From Streptomyces bauhiniae (lineage in GTDB: Bacteria; Actinomycetota; Actinomycetes; Streptomycetales; Streptomycetaceae), in assembly GCF_004784475.1 (NCBI RefSeq), contig NZ_SRRT01000013.1:1-64000 (forward strand): a DNA stretch of 64,000 bases. The letters run 5' to 3'. The notes under the pieces were generated by a model. The model had not been told where the DNA came from. It did not search any database and was given only the letters and a program-made list of their open reading frames with translations. Both the position numbers and the translations under genes were made by a program. Shown piece by piece: positions 33,245-42,450 of the stretch (positions within the stretch are counted from its first letter, which is position 1; each line of letters starts with the position of its first letter).

Positions 33245-33922
33245 TCACGCGCTCTCCGCCAGCGCGTCGGCGGCCGCTCGGGCCACCGCCGGGTCCGCCC
33301 GGATCGCCGCGGCGACTTCCTCCGCGCTCAGGCCGGCGCCCTGGGCGGGCACGGTACGGCACACCCGGTCCTCCAGCCTGGCCAGCAGGGCCTGGGTGGC
33401 GGCGTAGTCCTGGGCCACCTCGGCGTCGTTCGTGGCGAGGTCGGCGCACACCGCGCGAAGGGCTGTTCCCAGGCTGGTGAACACCACCTTCATGTGGCCG
33501 GGGCAGCGGGCCACCGCGAGGCCGGGGTTCTTCTTGGTGGGCTCGTACGCCCGGCCCAGGGCGGCGGCGGCCTCCGAGAGGTAGGTGACCGCGTCGTACA
33601 GCGTGTCGGAGGGAGCGGGCAGGGTGAGCAGGGGGCTGTAGTCGCGCCCTTCGCCGTCCTTGGCGAACTGGTGGGGGACGCCGAGGTCGCGCAGTCCACG
33701 GGCGGTGGCCAGCTCCATGATGGTGGAGGAGACGGTGCGGGCGGTCTGGGCGATGTCCTCGGCCATGCGGACCACCGTGCCGCGGCGTTCCTTCGCGGAG
33801 GTCTTCGCCTCTTCAGCCGTCAGGGCCTGGTGCTCGGCTCCGAGGTTCTCGAAGACACGGACCAGGTCGGTCACCGCGCTCCGGATGTGGTCCTCGGCGG
33901 AGGCGTCCTGCTGGGGGGTCAT
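33245..33922 (-). CDS. Hypothetical protein, 225 aa
   Basis: ATG 33922 chosen because GAAGG lies 6 nt upstream; an alternative ATG two codons earlier has poor spacing. Helical, with a central segment TLPAPSDTLYDAVTYLSEAA and a C-terminal LSAEEVAAAIRADPAVARAA. No family recognised. Confidence 0.7.
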   Translation of the reverse strand: MTPQQDASAEDHIRSAVTDLVRVFENLGAEHQALTAEEAKTSAKERRGTVVRMAEDIAQTARTVSSTIMELATARGLRDLGVPHQFAKDGEGRDYSPLLTLPAPSDTLYDAVTYLSEAAAALGRAYEPTKKNPGLAVARCPGHMKVVFTSLGTALRAVCADLATNDAEVAQDYAATQALLARLEDRVCRTVPAQGAGLSAEEVAAAIRADPAVARAAADALAESA

Positions 33923-34317
33923 CGGCATCCTTCGCTCGACGCGGCGGCGACGGTCCGCGCCGCCGCGCGCGGTGACGCGCCGGGCGGCCGCGCCGCCGCG
34001 TACAACGGCGGGAACACCGGACGGGACACGTACGGCCGGAAAGACGCCCAAGATGGCCGGTTTCACCCTGGATTCGCTTCGGCGTGCCGGTATTCTGGGG
34101 GTGGGCATTGCGTAGGCCCAAGCCCGTCGCTGCGGCCCATGACCGAGCGGCATGAGGGCAAAGGTGCCAGGGTCCCCCGGGACCTGGTCAGCTACCGGAG
34201 ACGGCAGCGCGCCAGCGCACGAGTTCCCCGTCGTCGTCCTTGACGACTTCCTCCGCCGTGCGCTGATCCTCGTGCGCGCCGGGTCATGGGACCGTGCCGC
34301 GCCGAGAAGAGTCAGCT
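33923..34317. other. Noncoding interval
   Basis: Divergent intergenic region; I see no gene or clear repeat. A weakly AT-richer stretch (about 34060-34110) may hold promoters. Confidence 0.4.
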
Positions 34318-35703
34318 GTGCCGAAGAACGACAAGACCCGCCGCCGTAAGAGCCACGCCGAGCGCGAGCGGATCAAGGCGAAGAAGGCCGCGAGCGGCGC
34401 CTCCTACACCTCCGCCCAGTCGGGCACCGTCCACCGCCACCGCGGGCCTGAGCTGCCCGCGCTGGACGGCTCCGGGTTCGGTGCCGACCGTACGGCCGAC
34501 ATGCAGACCGCCTCCGCGCTGATCGGCGCCTGCCTGGAGCAGTGCCAGCCATGCCAGGCCAGCCTCGCCGACCAAGTCCTCGCCGGTGACCGGCTCGTCG
34601 TCGCCAGCCTCGCCGGCACCGTCTACGCGCTCCTCCCCTCCCCCGGCTTCGGTTGCTCCCCGGCCACCCGGCGGTTCCACGCGGTGGCCCACGACACCGG
34701 GCGCGACGGGTACGGTCCGGCGGTCCTCGCCGCTGTCGAGGAGATGAGTGCGGAGGACCTGGAGGCGCTCCTGGAGGACACGCTCGACCTGTGGGCGGCC
34801 GCCGCCGGCGCCGCCCCCGCCCCCGCCTCCCCGGCCGCCGAGGACGGCGCCCCGGACGGAGAGCAGGAGCAGGAGACGCGCCGCTTCGACGTCGCCGGCG
34901 GCACCGCCTACCTGCTGAGCGCGGGCATTGACCAGCTGCTGGACCGGGAGGAGATGCAGGCCCTGATCCAGCACGCGGAGAAGTCCGCGGCCGCGGGCGA
35001 CGCGGTGGAGTGCTTCCTGTGCGACCAGCCGCTCGACGTGACGGCGGAACCGGAGATCCACCTCGGGGTGGCGATGCGCACCCTCACCCTCGACGGCCGG
35101 GAGCTCGACACGGTCGTGCCGGTGTTCACGCACCCCGGCTGCGGCCGTACCCGGGTGTGGCCGTGGGCAGAGCTCATGGCCGAGCGGCAGCGCCGCGGGC
35201 TGGAGGTCGCCCCCGAGGACCGCCAGCCGGAGAGGCCGGCCGGGCAACAGCACCCCCGCAACGCCGACTACACCACCTTCAGCCTCGCCCGCCGGCCGGG
35301 CGGCGGGACGGTGCCCCTGGTCCTCATCGAGCCGGGCGAGCCCGACGCGTACGGCGCCGAGGGCTGGCTGGCGGCCCGGCTCTCCGAGGGCTTCAAGCCC
35401 GTCGACCTCTCCGGCCAGCAGCCGTTCCCGAAGCTGGACGGGTGGAGCCTGCGGTGCGACGGGGGCCGCCTGGTCTCGGTGATGACCGCGAGCACCGGCG
35501 CCTGGTACCGGCAGGAAGGCGGGTACGCGACGCCGGGCGAGTGGCGCAAGGCCGCCCGGCAGCGCAGCGCGCTGCTCCTGGTGGTGCCGTCCGGCAGCGT
35601 GGGCGAGCGCCAAGGCGACCAGTGGCTGGAGGCGGTCAGCCGGGCCGCCGGGGCCGGGCACCTCCTGGGCGGTCTGGTCGCGGTCCGCGGGACGCTGTCA
35701 TGA
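34318..35703 (+). CDS. Hypothetical protein with zinc-like motif, 461 aa
   Basis: GTG 34318 after GAAGAG. Very basic first 30 residues, then a helical part. ECFLCDQ (about residue 233) with a later HPGC suggests a zinc site. The C-terminal third is mixed alpha/beta. First of three genes joined by 4-bp overlaps. No known family. Confidence 0.7.
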   Translation: MPKNDKTRRRKSHAERERIKAKKAASGASYTSAQSGTVHRHRGPELPALDGSGFGADRTADMQTASALIGACLEQCQPCQASLADQVLAGDRLVVASLAGTVYALLPSPGFGCSPATRRFHAVAHDTGRDGYGPAVLAAVEEMSAEDLEALLEDTLDLWAAAAGAAPAPASPAAEDGAPDGEQEQETRRFDVAGGTAYLLSAGIDQLLDREEMQALIQHAEKSAAAGDAVECFLCDQPLDVTAEPEIHLGVAMRTLTLDGRELDTVVPVFTHPGCGRTRVWPWAELMAERQRRGLEVAPEDRQPERPAGQQHPRNADYTTFSLARRPGGGTVPLVLIEPGEPDAYGAEGWLAARLSEGFKPVDLSGQQPFPKLDGWSLRCDGGRLVSVMTASTGAWYRQEGGYATPGEWRKAARQRSALLLVVPSGSVGERQGDQWLEAVSRAAGAGHLLGGLVAVRGTLS

Positions 35704-37067
35704 GCGGCCGCCGGACCCTGCCCGGGGTCGCCCGCGTGAGGATCACCGGAGACGACGCGGCCACGCAGGCCCTCCTCGACGTGCTGAGCGAGCACTTCAC
35801 CGTGACGGACCCGGCCCCCTACAGCGGCGGACGCAACTACCTGGAGGTCGACACCCGCCCCGCCGCGCGCGAGGCCGCCGTCGAGGACGTCGCGGCGGCC
35901 GGGCCCGCTCCGGTACGGGCCTTCGAGCACCGGCCGGCCGAGGTCCCCTCGACGGTCGCGGTGCTGATGGCCCGCCAGATCGAGGCGGCCCACCAGCACC
36001 TGAGCGCCTACCGCGAGCTCGTGCAGACGTACGGCGGCGGCCTGATCCCCGACTGGCACCAGCCGGACCGCGAGCCGGACAACCCGGTACACCGGTCGCT
36101 CAGCGACGCCTCGCATCTGGTGTACGACCTGCGGGAGTGGACCAGCCACACCGCCCACGCCTCCGGCGCAGTCGCCGTACTGCCGGAGGTCATCGCCGCG
36201 ACCCCGGAGCAGGAGCGCGCCGAAGCGGTCCTCTACCCGCCGGGCGAGTGGTGCGCGGTGGCGGGCGGGACCATGCCGCAGCCCGGCGAGGAGCGCGCCG
36301 AGGAGACCTGGCAGAGCCCGGTCACCACACAGCTGACCGGGCCGGTCCCGGAGAAGCGCTACAGCGCGCGGGCGTACGGCCGCTCGATCCAGCGGGCGCT
36401 GCCCGCCGTCGCGGGAACCCCGGCGGGGGCCGTGTGGGAGGCGGAGCGGTCGCTGTACGCCTTCGTCTGCCAGCACTGGGAGACACCCGGCGACACCCCC
36501 GCCGACCTGGCGGCCGCTCTCGACGGCCTGGACGAGCTCGCCGACACCTTCACCAGCGCGTGCACCTTCACCCTGGACGAGATCGGGCGCCGCCTCGACG
36601 ACGGGCTCCTGGTCGACGTCGACCGGGCCGCCTTCACCGCCGCGGCGGCCGCCGTACGGGACCAGCTCGGCGTCGAGGAGGGGCGGGTGGCCAAGCTCCC
36701 GTACGCCCTGGCGTCCGTAGGCCGCACGGTGGCCGGGGCGCGGGCGGCGCTCCCCTCGACGCTGGACGACGACCGCGCCCTCGACGCCCTCGCCCACGCC
36801 CGGGTGCTCGGCGCCCTGGACGGCAAACCGCTCACCGAGATCCGGGCGGAGCTGGGCCGCGAGCGGCACTGGCAACGGGTGCGCTCCAAGACCCGGCCGG
36901 CCGACTACACCGCGGCGGACTGGCTGCGACGGGCCGTTCACTGGATGCACGCCGCCGGAGCCGGTACGTACAACCACGGCGTCCACCTGGCCGCCGAGCG
37001 CTCCCCGCACCGATCCGGTCTGCCGATCGGCACCCCGGCCGCCGCCGACGAGAGGGGCGGGCGATGA
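35700..37067 (+). CDS. Hypothetical protein, 455 aa
   Basis: ATG overlaps the preceding stop. An N-terminal small beta-alpha domain (VRITGDDAATQALLDVLSEH) is followed by long helices. No catalytic motif seen. Middle gene of the three-gene operon. Confidence 0.7.
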   Translation: MSGRRTLPGVARVRITGDDAATQALLDVLSEHFTVTDPAPYSGGRNYLEVDTRPAAREAAVEDVAAAGPAPVRAFEHRPAEVPSTVAVLMARQIEAAHQHLSAYRELVQTYGGGLIPDWHQPDREPDNPVHRSLSDASHLVYDLREWTSHTAHASGAVAVLPEVIAATPEQERAEAVLYPPGEWCAVAGGTMPQPGEERAEETWQSPVTTQLTGPVPEKRYSARAYGRSIQRALPAVAGTPAGAVWEAERSLYAFVCQHWETPGDTPADLAAALDGLDELADTFTSACTFTLDEIGRRLDDGLLVDVDRAAFTAAAAAVRDQLGVEEGRVAKLPYALASVGRTVAGARAALPSTLDDDRALDALAHARVLGALDGKPLTEIRAELGRERHWQRVRSKTRPADYTAADWLRRAVHWMHAAGAGTYNHGVHLAAERSPHRSGLPIGTPAAADERGGR

Positions 37068-37684
37068 ACCGCGATGCCGTGCGTGCGGCCGTCGGCCCCC
37101 AGCTGGCCGCCCTGACCCTGGTACGGGCGCTGATGGGCGGGGCGCTGGAGCGCAAGGGGCTGGAGCAGACGATCGACCAGGCCCGGGGCGGGCTCGACGA
37201 GGGCCTGCGCTACATGTCGACGTGGGCGCGCGGCGCGGACCTGCGCGCCGAGCTCGTGCCCATCGTGTGCTCGCTGGGCCGGACGGCGGTCGCCGCGCTG
37301 GCCATCACCCAGGACTGCGACCCGGCGGCCGTCAGCCACTGGCTCGACATCCAGGCCCGCACGGTGCGCGAGCAGGAACCGAACCCGGCCGTGGAGCACC
37401 CAGCCGACTCGGTCACCATCGGCGTCGCCGCCCTGTTCGCCGAGGAGCTGCATCGCACCGGTGAGGCCGACCGGGAGGAGCTGGCCGGCAGGGAGCAGAA
37501 GGCCCTGGACCTCGTGGAGGACTGGGTGCGGCCCGGTGCCGCAGCGCAGGACCATCCTGAACTGCTCCTGTCGGGCGGCTGGTTCGCCGCGGTGACGCTG
37601 GCCCACGCCTTCGCCTTCGACGAGCGCCGGATGCAGGCGTACGTCGAGGACCACGCGCGCGCCCTGGCTCTGGCGGGCCGCTGA
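37064..37684 (+). CDS. Hypothetical protein, 206 aa
   Basis: ATG overlaps the preceding stop. All-helical, with a hydrophobic patch ELLLSGGWFAAVTLAHAFAF that is too short and polar for a clear membrane helix. Last gene of the operon, ended by the 37707-37738 hairpin. Confidence 0.7.
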   Translation: MNRDAVRAAVGPQLAALTLVRALMGGALERKGLEQTIDQARGGLDEGLRYMSTWARGADLRAELVPIVCSLGRTAVAALAITQDCDPAAVSHWLDIQARTVREQEPNPAVEHPADSVTIGVAALFAEELHRTGEADREELAGREQKALDLVEDWVRPGAAAQDHPELLLSGGWFAAVTLAHAFAFDERRMQAYVEDHARALALAGR

Positions 37685-37706
37685 AGGACCGCCGGGACAA
37701 ACAGGA

Positions 37707-37738
37707 GGGCCGCCACCGTCGTCGTATGGTGGCGGCCC
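37707..37738. terminator. Bidirectional terminator
   Basis: GGGCCGCCACC (37707-37717) pairs with GGTGGCGGCCC (37728-37738) between convergent genes ending at 37684 and 37755. Confidence 0.7.
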
Positions 37739-37754
37739 CCCGGGGCTGCGGGCA

Positions 37755-38135
37755 TCAGCGCCGGGGCGCCGATCGGTTGGTCTCCGCCGCGGTCACCGGC
37801 CGGGTCCGCTGCCAGGCCCGGACGAGAACGAGGGAGCCGAAGCGCCACCAGCGTTCTTGGCGCCACATCGTCCGCAGCAGCTCGCGCCGCACCGCCTTGG
37901 GCAGGTTCCGGAACTGAGGGAAGTCCATGTTCATGTCGCCGGTGAGGCGGGCGCCCTGCCGCTCGGCGTGCATGGCCAGGCCGGCCGCGAGCTCGGCGGT
38001 GATGCGTTCCTGGCTTCCCGGCTCGCGGCCCTGCTCGCCCGGCACCCAGCGGTAGGCGACCGCGGTGTTGGACAGGTCGCTGTAGTCCGGGCCGGCCCCG
38101 GCCGGTCGGCCGGCGTCTTCTCGTGGGTTGTCCAT
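37755..38135 (-). CDS. Hypothetical protein, 126 aa
   Basis: ATG 38135 after AGGAAG. Acidic N-terminal half and very basic C-terminal third (RRELLRTMWRQERWWRFGSL). Unknown family. Confidence 0.7.
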   Translation of the reverse strand: MDNPREDAGRPAGAGPDYSDLSNTAVAYRWVPGEQGREPGSQERITAELAAGLAMHAERQGARLTGDMNMDFPQFRNLPKAVRRELLRTMWRQERWWRFGSLVLVRAWQRTRPVTAAETNRSAPRR

Positions 38136-38237
38136 CCTGGTCTTCCTGTCGGTGCTCGCGTACGGGTCGCGCGACGGCCAGTATGGCCGGGGCTCCGGCA
38201 GGGCGGATGAGTACGCGTACCCATCCGCGGCCGCCGG

Positions 38238-38513
38238 TCAGCGCGAGGAGTGGACCTGCTCCTGGAACCGGCGGTACCAGCCGGGCGAGTAGGCGTGCTC
38301 TCCGCGGGCGCGGGCCATCATGAGCGTGAAGCCGAAGAAGATCATGGCGACAGCGGCGAGGCCGGCGAGGCCGAAGGTGAGGACCGGGCTTCCTCCGGCG
38401 AGCGCCGACACCTGGCCCGCGACGAAGGCGGCGGCGCCGAGCACGGCGGCCGCCACGAGGCGGCGCCACAGCGGCGACCCCGTGCCCCACCAGCGCAGAA
38501 ACTTCACGATCAT
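38238..38513 (-). CDS. Small membrane protein, 91 aa
   Basis: Two membrane helices (LVAAAVLGAAAFVAGQVSAL and LTFGLAGLAAVAMIFFGFTL) with short basic ends (YSPGWYRRFQEQ). No family recognised. Confidence 0.7.
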   Translation of the reverse strand: MIVKFLRWWGTGSPLWRRLVAAAVLGAAAFVAGQVSALAGGSPVLTFGLAGLAAVAMIFFGFTLMMARARGEHAYSPGWYRRFQEQVHSSR

Positions 38514-38601
38514 CGGTTGCTCCTTGATGTCGACCGGCCTGTTCCTGCCCGGTGCCGGACGCCGCTGAACCCTACGCGCCTACCCGGAGGTCCCGGCGGG
38601 C

Positions 38602-39885
38602 TCAGGAGCGTTCCAGGGCGTCGAGCAGCTCGGCGGCGTACCCGGCGGCGTCGAGGTCGGCGTTCTCCAGCCTGGCCTGCCCGAGCAGCTTCAGGACGGT
38701 GGCGTGGTCGGACCGGGCCCACGCCGTCCTGGTCGCCTCGCGCAGCGTGCGCCGGGCCTTGAGGACTCGCGGATCGGTGTCGTCCCCGGCGGCCGCACGG
38801 GCCTGGTGGAAGGCGTCGACGGCCTGGGCGACGGCCGCGAACGCCGCGGCGGTGGCCTGCCTCTCCTTCTTCTCCGCCTCGTCGTTCAGCAGCGGTCGCC
38901 GTACGAGGTACGGGGCCCACTTCGGCTTGCGGTCCCCGGCCCGGCGCTCGTCCGCGTAGGAGTCGCGGCGCTCCTGCACCCCGCGGCGCAGCTGCTCCAG
39001 CCCGGTGGGCAGTTCCCAGCCCGCTCCCCCGCGGTTGGTCCTGTCGGCCTTCAGCTCCTGGACGTGCGCCCGGTAGCTGCCGATCATGCCGCGCAGCATC
39101 AGGGGCATCCCCCGCTTGTAGGCGCCCTGGCGGTGGTCGGCGCGGTTGCCGTGCAGGACGACGAACAGGGCGCCGGCCCCGCCCTCCAGGTCCTCGGTGA
39201 GGCGGGCCCGGATCGGGAGCCAGTGGGCCAGGGCGGCCTGCGTGACCGGCGAGAGCGGCCAGACCTCGGTGACGTGCAGGTCGGAGCCGTCGGCCTGGGG
39301 ATTGCGGGTGATCTTCGCCAGGGACAGGTCGGGGGCGATGTCGGTGATGCCGATGGTGCACAGCTCCCCAGAGCGCGCGGCGGTGTCGAGCACCGTGCCG
39401 AGGACGACCAGGAAGCGGGCCCGGCCCGGGTCGGAGGGGCGGGCGTCGACCTCGGTCCGCACCCGGTTGTGCAGCTCGCTGCGGGCCCAGGCCGGCATCG
39501 TGCCCTTGGGGGTCGGCTTGGGGTAGGAGTACGCCCCGCTGGGCACTCCGGCCGCAGCGGCGAGGCGGCGCAGGATGCTGGCACGGCGCCGCTGGGAGGC
39601 GGTCACGTGCTTGGGCGGGGTCTTCAGCTCCTTCGCCCGCAGCTGCCCCTCGTCGGTCATGTCGCACAGGGCGGCGGCGCCGGGTCCGAGCAGGTCCTTC
39701 AGCGATGCGCCGTAGCGGTCCCGGTAGTCCTTCTCCTTCAGCGCCCGGTGCAGCGTGCCCTCCACCCACCGAACGTGTTTGCCGACGCTCTCGGTCACCT
39801 CCGGGTCCGCCAGCACCTCCCTGACCAGGTCGGAGAGCTGTTCGCTCACCGGGGCGGGGTCCTCCTGCACTGGGCTCGTCGTCAC
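38602..39885 (-). CDS. Tyrosine-recombinase-like protein, probably divergent, 427 aa
   Basis: GTG 39885 after GGAGG. The middle part VLDTAARSGELCTIGITDIA resembles the first catalytic-arginine region of tyrosine recombinases (ARxGEL), and the preceding helical domain fits a core-binding domain. I cannot find the HxxR and tyrosine motifs at the C-terminus, which is a charged coiled region. It may be an inactive relative or an unrelated fold. Confidence 0.55.
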   Translation of the reverse strand: MTTSPVQEDPAPVSEQLSDLVREVLADPEVTESVGKHVRWVEGTLHRALKEKDYRDRYGASLKDLLGPGAAALCDMTDEGQLRAKELKTPPKHVTASQRRRASILRRLAAAAGVPSGAYSYPKPTPKGTMPAWARSELHNRVRTEVDARPSDPGRARFLVVLGTVLDTAARSGELCTIGITDIAPDLSLAKITRNPQADGSDLHVTEVWPLSPVTQAALAHWLPIRARLTEDLEGGAGALFVVLHGNRADHRQGAYKRGMPLMLRGMIGSYRAHVQELKADRTNRGGAGWELPTGLEQLRRGVQERRDSYADERRAGDRKPKWAPYLVRRPLLNDEAEKKERQATAAAFAAVAQAVDAFHQARAAAGDDTDPRVLKARRTLREATRTAWARSDHATVLKLLGQARLENADLDAAGYAAELLDALERS

Positions 39886-39912
39886 GCGGAACTTCCCTCC
39901 TCCTCGATCTTT

Positions 39913-39932
39913 GAGGACTCATTATCCCCCTG
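39913..39932. repeat. GGGGATAAT motif copy c
   Basis: GAGGACTCATTATCCCCCTG, matching 29330-29349 at 19 of 20 bases and, inverted, most of 29096-29114. On the minus strand GATAAT may serve as the -10 of the 38602-39885 gene. Confidence 0.5.
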
Positions 39933-40034
39933 CCGGCTACCTATGGTGCCCGAGCGCGGGCCGCCCTGTCGACGCGTTCAACCGGTTCCGCGGCTCGCGG
40001 TAGATTTGCGGACCACCCGCCGGACGAGGAAGCA

Positions 40035-40346
40035 GTGAGAGCGATGGCGAAGCAGGCAGGGCCGACGAAGCAGGTGAACGCCGACATCCCCGGCCACTGG
40101 GAGATCGCCGCGGGCGTCGGCCGGGGCCTGACCGCCTCGGTGGCAGAGGTGACGTACGAGAAGCGCGGCGGCCGCTGGGAGCAGACCGGCATCGTCACGG
40201 TGCGGGGCCCCGGCCTCGACCGCACCGGCGCTGAGACCGGCGAGCAGGCCGAGCGGACGTTCTCCCCCGGGGAGCCCGGCCACTACATCCCCCAGTGGCT
40301 GACCGACCTCGTCGACGAACACCGTCCGCGCCCGGACACCGACTGA
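40035..40346 (+). CDS. Hypothetical protein, 103 aa
   Basis: GTG 40035 is chosen because GAGGA lies just upstream; ATG 40044 is the alternative. Small beta-rich protein (HWEIAAGVGRGLTASVAEVT). Family unknown. Confidence 0.65.
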   Translation: MRAMAKQAGPTKQVNADIPGHWEIAAGVGRGLTASVAEVTYEKRGGRWEQTGIVTVRGPGLDRTGAETGEQAERTFSPGEPGHYIPQWLTDLVDEHRPRPDTD

Positions 40347-40434
40347 TCCCGGCCGCCCTCTCGAACACCGCCCCCGGCGGCCCGGGAAGCGGCATACCCT
40401 CGTACGGACCGACCGCGTACGACAGGGGGCTCCC

Positions 40435-40860
40435 GTGGTGATGCCATTGCCGGACATCTTCGAGACTCGGCAGGCGACGGCTCTGCGCGACGCCCTCGTG
40501 GCTGGCGACCTGGAGCAGGCCAAGAAGATCGAGGACCACCTGCTGGCCGAGGCGGCCACCAGCCCGGAGGACCGCGAGCTCCTCGCCGACCAGCTGCGCG
40601 CCTCGATGCTGTTCCGCGCATACGTGGACGCCTCCGGGGCCGGCGACACGGCGATGGCCGCGCTGCTCCAGAATCTCCTGACGTCCCTGTGCTCGCCGAG
40701 GACGGTCCAGACGACCGTGATGAGCGGCCTGCTCTACGCCGGGGTCCAGCAGGGCGCGCTGCCCGCGGCCGACCACGACCGCCTGTCCGAGTGGATGAGC
40801 GGTGCCGACGTGGGCGAGGAGATGCGGGCGCGCCTGGCGAGCATCAAGCGCACGCCGTAG
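40435..40860 (+). CDS. Hypothetical protein, 141 aa
   Basis: GTG 40435, GTG 40438 and ATG 40441 are all in frame behind AGGGGG; the first two have better spacing. Helical protein with long amphipathic helices (ATALRDALVAGDLEQAKKIE). No family recognised. Confidence 0.65.
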   Translation: MVMPLPDIFETRQATALRDALVAGDLEQAKKIEDHLLAEAATSPEDRELLADQLRASMLFRAYVDASGAGDTAMAALLQNLLTSLCSPRTVQTTVMSGLLYAGVQQGALPAADHDRLSEWMSGADVGEEMRARLASIKRTP

Positions 40861-40868
40861 GCGGCGGT

Positions 40869-40887
40869 TGTCAACGTTTCGGTGACA
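40869..40887. promoter_or_regulatory. TGTCA/TGACA site 5
   Basis: TGTCAACGTTTCGGTGACA, 8 bp after the stop of the 40435 gene and about 75 bp upstream of the membrane protein gene at 40960. Confidence 0.6.
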
Positions 40888-40959
40888 GCGGTGGGGCCGG
40901 TGTCAGCGAGCCGTGCGATGCTGCCGCCACCGACACGCCGCGAGCAGAAAGGCCCCCGC

Positions 40960-41577
40960 GTGACCGCGACGACCTCGACCGGAGCCCGACCGGCCGGAGC
41001 CTCCCCGCAGGAGGCGAACCCGGCCGCCATGGCCCTGGTGCTGGCCTGCGGCGTCGGCTTCCTCGCCGCCGCCGTCACGGTCACGGCGGACGCCTACCTG
41101 CTGCTGGAGCAGCCCCTGGTCACCATCATCTGGCTGACCAGCGCCCTCACCGGATGCGTACTCGGCGGACTGCTGTGCCGCCTCCTCGCACGCCGTCACC
41201 GTCTGGCCCCTCGCGCGGTGTGGGTGACGATCGGGGCGATGATCGCCCTCGTGTGGGGCGTCAGCACCGCCTCGTCGCACGTGTTCATGTCGTCGTGGGA
41301 CCGCTTCGACCGCGAGCTGGGCGGGACCGGCCGGTGTCTGGCGGGTACGCCGTACGGCCGGGAGAACGCCTCGGTGGTGACCACCGTGCCGGCGAACGGC
41401 GGAGAACGCAGCGGCGTCATGGAGGTCTGGCCGGGCGGCCCGGTTCCGGAGGGCACGCCGAAGGGCCACAAGTTCCCGCCGCTGAAGCTGAAGAACGCGG
41501 TCAACGGCGGGGTCCGTCCGCTGGCTCCGGCCGATGGCACGTCCAGGGACCTACTGCGCTCCTACGGCTGCCGCTGA
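40960..41577 (+). CDS. Membrane protein, 205 aa
   Basis: GTG 40960 after AGAAAGG. Three membrane helices: residues about 24-45 (ALVLACGVGFLAAAVTVTAD), 55-75 (TIIWLTSALTGCVLGGLLCR) and 87-107 (VWVTIGAMIALVWGVSTASS), then an extracytoplasmic tail with two cysteines. Function unknown. Confidence 0.7.
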   Translation: MTATTSTGARPAGASPQEANPAAMALVLACGVGFLAAAVTVTADAYLLLEQPLVTIIWLTSALTGCVLGGLLCRLLARRHRLAPRAVWVTIGAMIALVWGVSTASSHVFMSSWDRFDRELGGTGRCLAGTPYGRENASVVTTVPANGGERSGVMEVWPGGPVPEGTPKGHKFPPLKLKNAVNGGVRPLAPADGTSRDLLRSYGCR

Positions 41578-41595
41578 CGTCCGCCGGGCGGCCCC

Positions 41596-42000
41596 CTACG
41601 GCCTCACCGCGCTCCGGGTGATGTGCCGGTGGGTCACCTCGACCCGGGGCCCGTCGGCGCCCAGCCGCTCCCGGAGCATCTCGCCGACCCACTCAGCCAC
41701 CGCGACGCTCCCGTGCACGCCGTCCGTGCCGCCGATCAAGACGTGCACGCTCCGGCCGCGCGGCCCGGCGTAAGCGAGGAGCGCGGCGGTCTCCCCCGCG
41801 ATGCGCTCGACCAGTTCCTCGGCGCACTCGCTGTGCCGGGCCTGCCCGCGCACCTGGGGGTCGAGGCCGGTGACGGTCTGCCGGCCCGCCGCGGGGCGGG
41901 GCAGCAGACCCCGGACGTCGAACAGGAGGGCGTGGCCCACGGGCCGGTCGTCTTGGTGGCGGAAGCCGAAGGACTCGATCGTGACGGGTAAGGGGTTCAT
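41596..42000 (-). CDS. RapZ C-terminal-domain-like protein, divergent, 134 aa
   Basis: ESFGFRHQDD, LFDVRGLLPRP, TVTGLDPQV and THRHI follow the RapZ C-domain landmarks. The canonical CxGGxHRS loop is altered to IGGTDGVHGSVAVAE. No kinase domain. Third RapZ-C-like protein in the window, far from the other two. RNA binding is inferred only from the family. Confidence 0.6.
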   Translation of the reverse strand: MNPLPVTIESFGFRHQDDRPVGHALLFDVRGLLPRPAAGRQTVTGLDPQVRGQARHSECAEELVERIAGETAALLAYAGPRGRSVHVLIGGTDGVHGSVAVAEWVGEMLRERLGADGPRVEVTHRHITRSAVRP

Positions 42001-42080
42001 GGCTCCAGGCTCGGGGCGGGGCGGCGACAGGAGAAGGGGTTTCCCGTTTCCACTTGGTCGTGTCGCAGCTGGTAGACGTC

Positions 42081-42419
42081 TCAGTGAGACGCCGGGCAGA
42101 GGGCAGTGTCAGCGGTTCCACCCGAAGGGGGGACGGCACGGGTCGGCGCGGCCTGGACCGCGCGGGCGGCGTAGTCGAGCGAGGTCGCCCAGAGCCATCC
42201 GGCGCGGGCGGGGTCGACGGCGGCCGCGGCGTGCTCGGCGTTGCCCGCTGCGTGGCCCCACAGGTCGCGGACCGGGCCCCCGTGCTCGGCTTCGGCGGCC
42301 CGCAGGGCGGCCACGATCGCGGCGGCCGGCGGCGGCTGGTCGCCGCTCTGCCCCAGCCAGGGACGGACGGCTTCGGCGACGGCCACCGCGGTGGCCGTGG
42401 AGAACGTGCGCTCGCTCAT
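42081..42419 (-). CDS. Hypothetical protein, 112 aa
   Basis: ATG 42419 (an in-frame ATG at 42431 is possible). Ala-rich helical protein, unknown family. It lies between the RapZ-like gene and the recombinase. Confidence 0.65.
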   Translation of the reverse strand: MSERTFSTATAVAVAEAVRPWLGQSGDQPPPAAAIVAALRAAEAEHGGPVRDLWGHAAGNAEHAAAAVDPARAGWLWATSLDYAARAVQAAPTRAVPPSGGTADTALCPASH

Positions 42420-42450
42420 GCGTCTCACCATGCCCGACGGAGGGAGGGCG

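Noticed and set aside
35010..37067. Extended plus-strand frame starting 690 bp before 35700
   Set aside because: It overlaps the 34318-35703 gene in another frame; ATGA overlap at 35700 and the composition of the extension identify it as a shadow.
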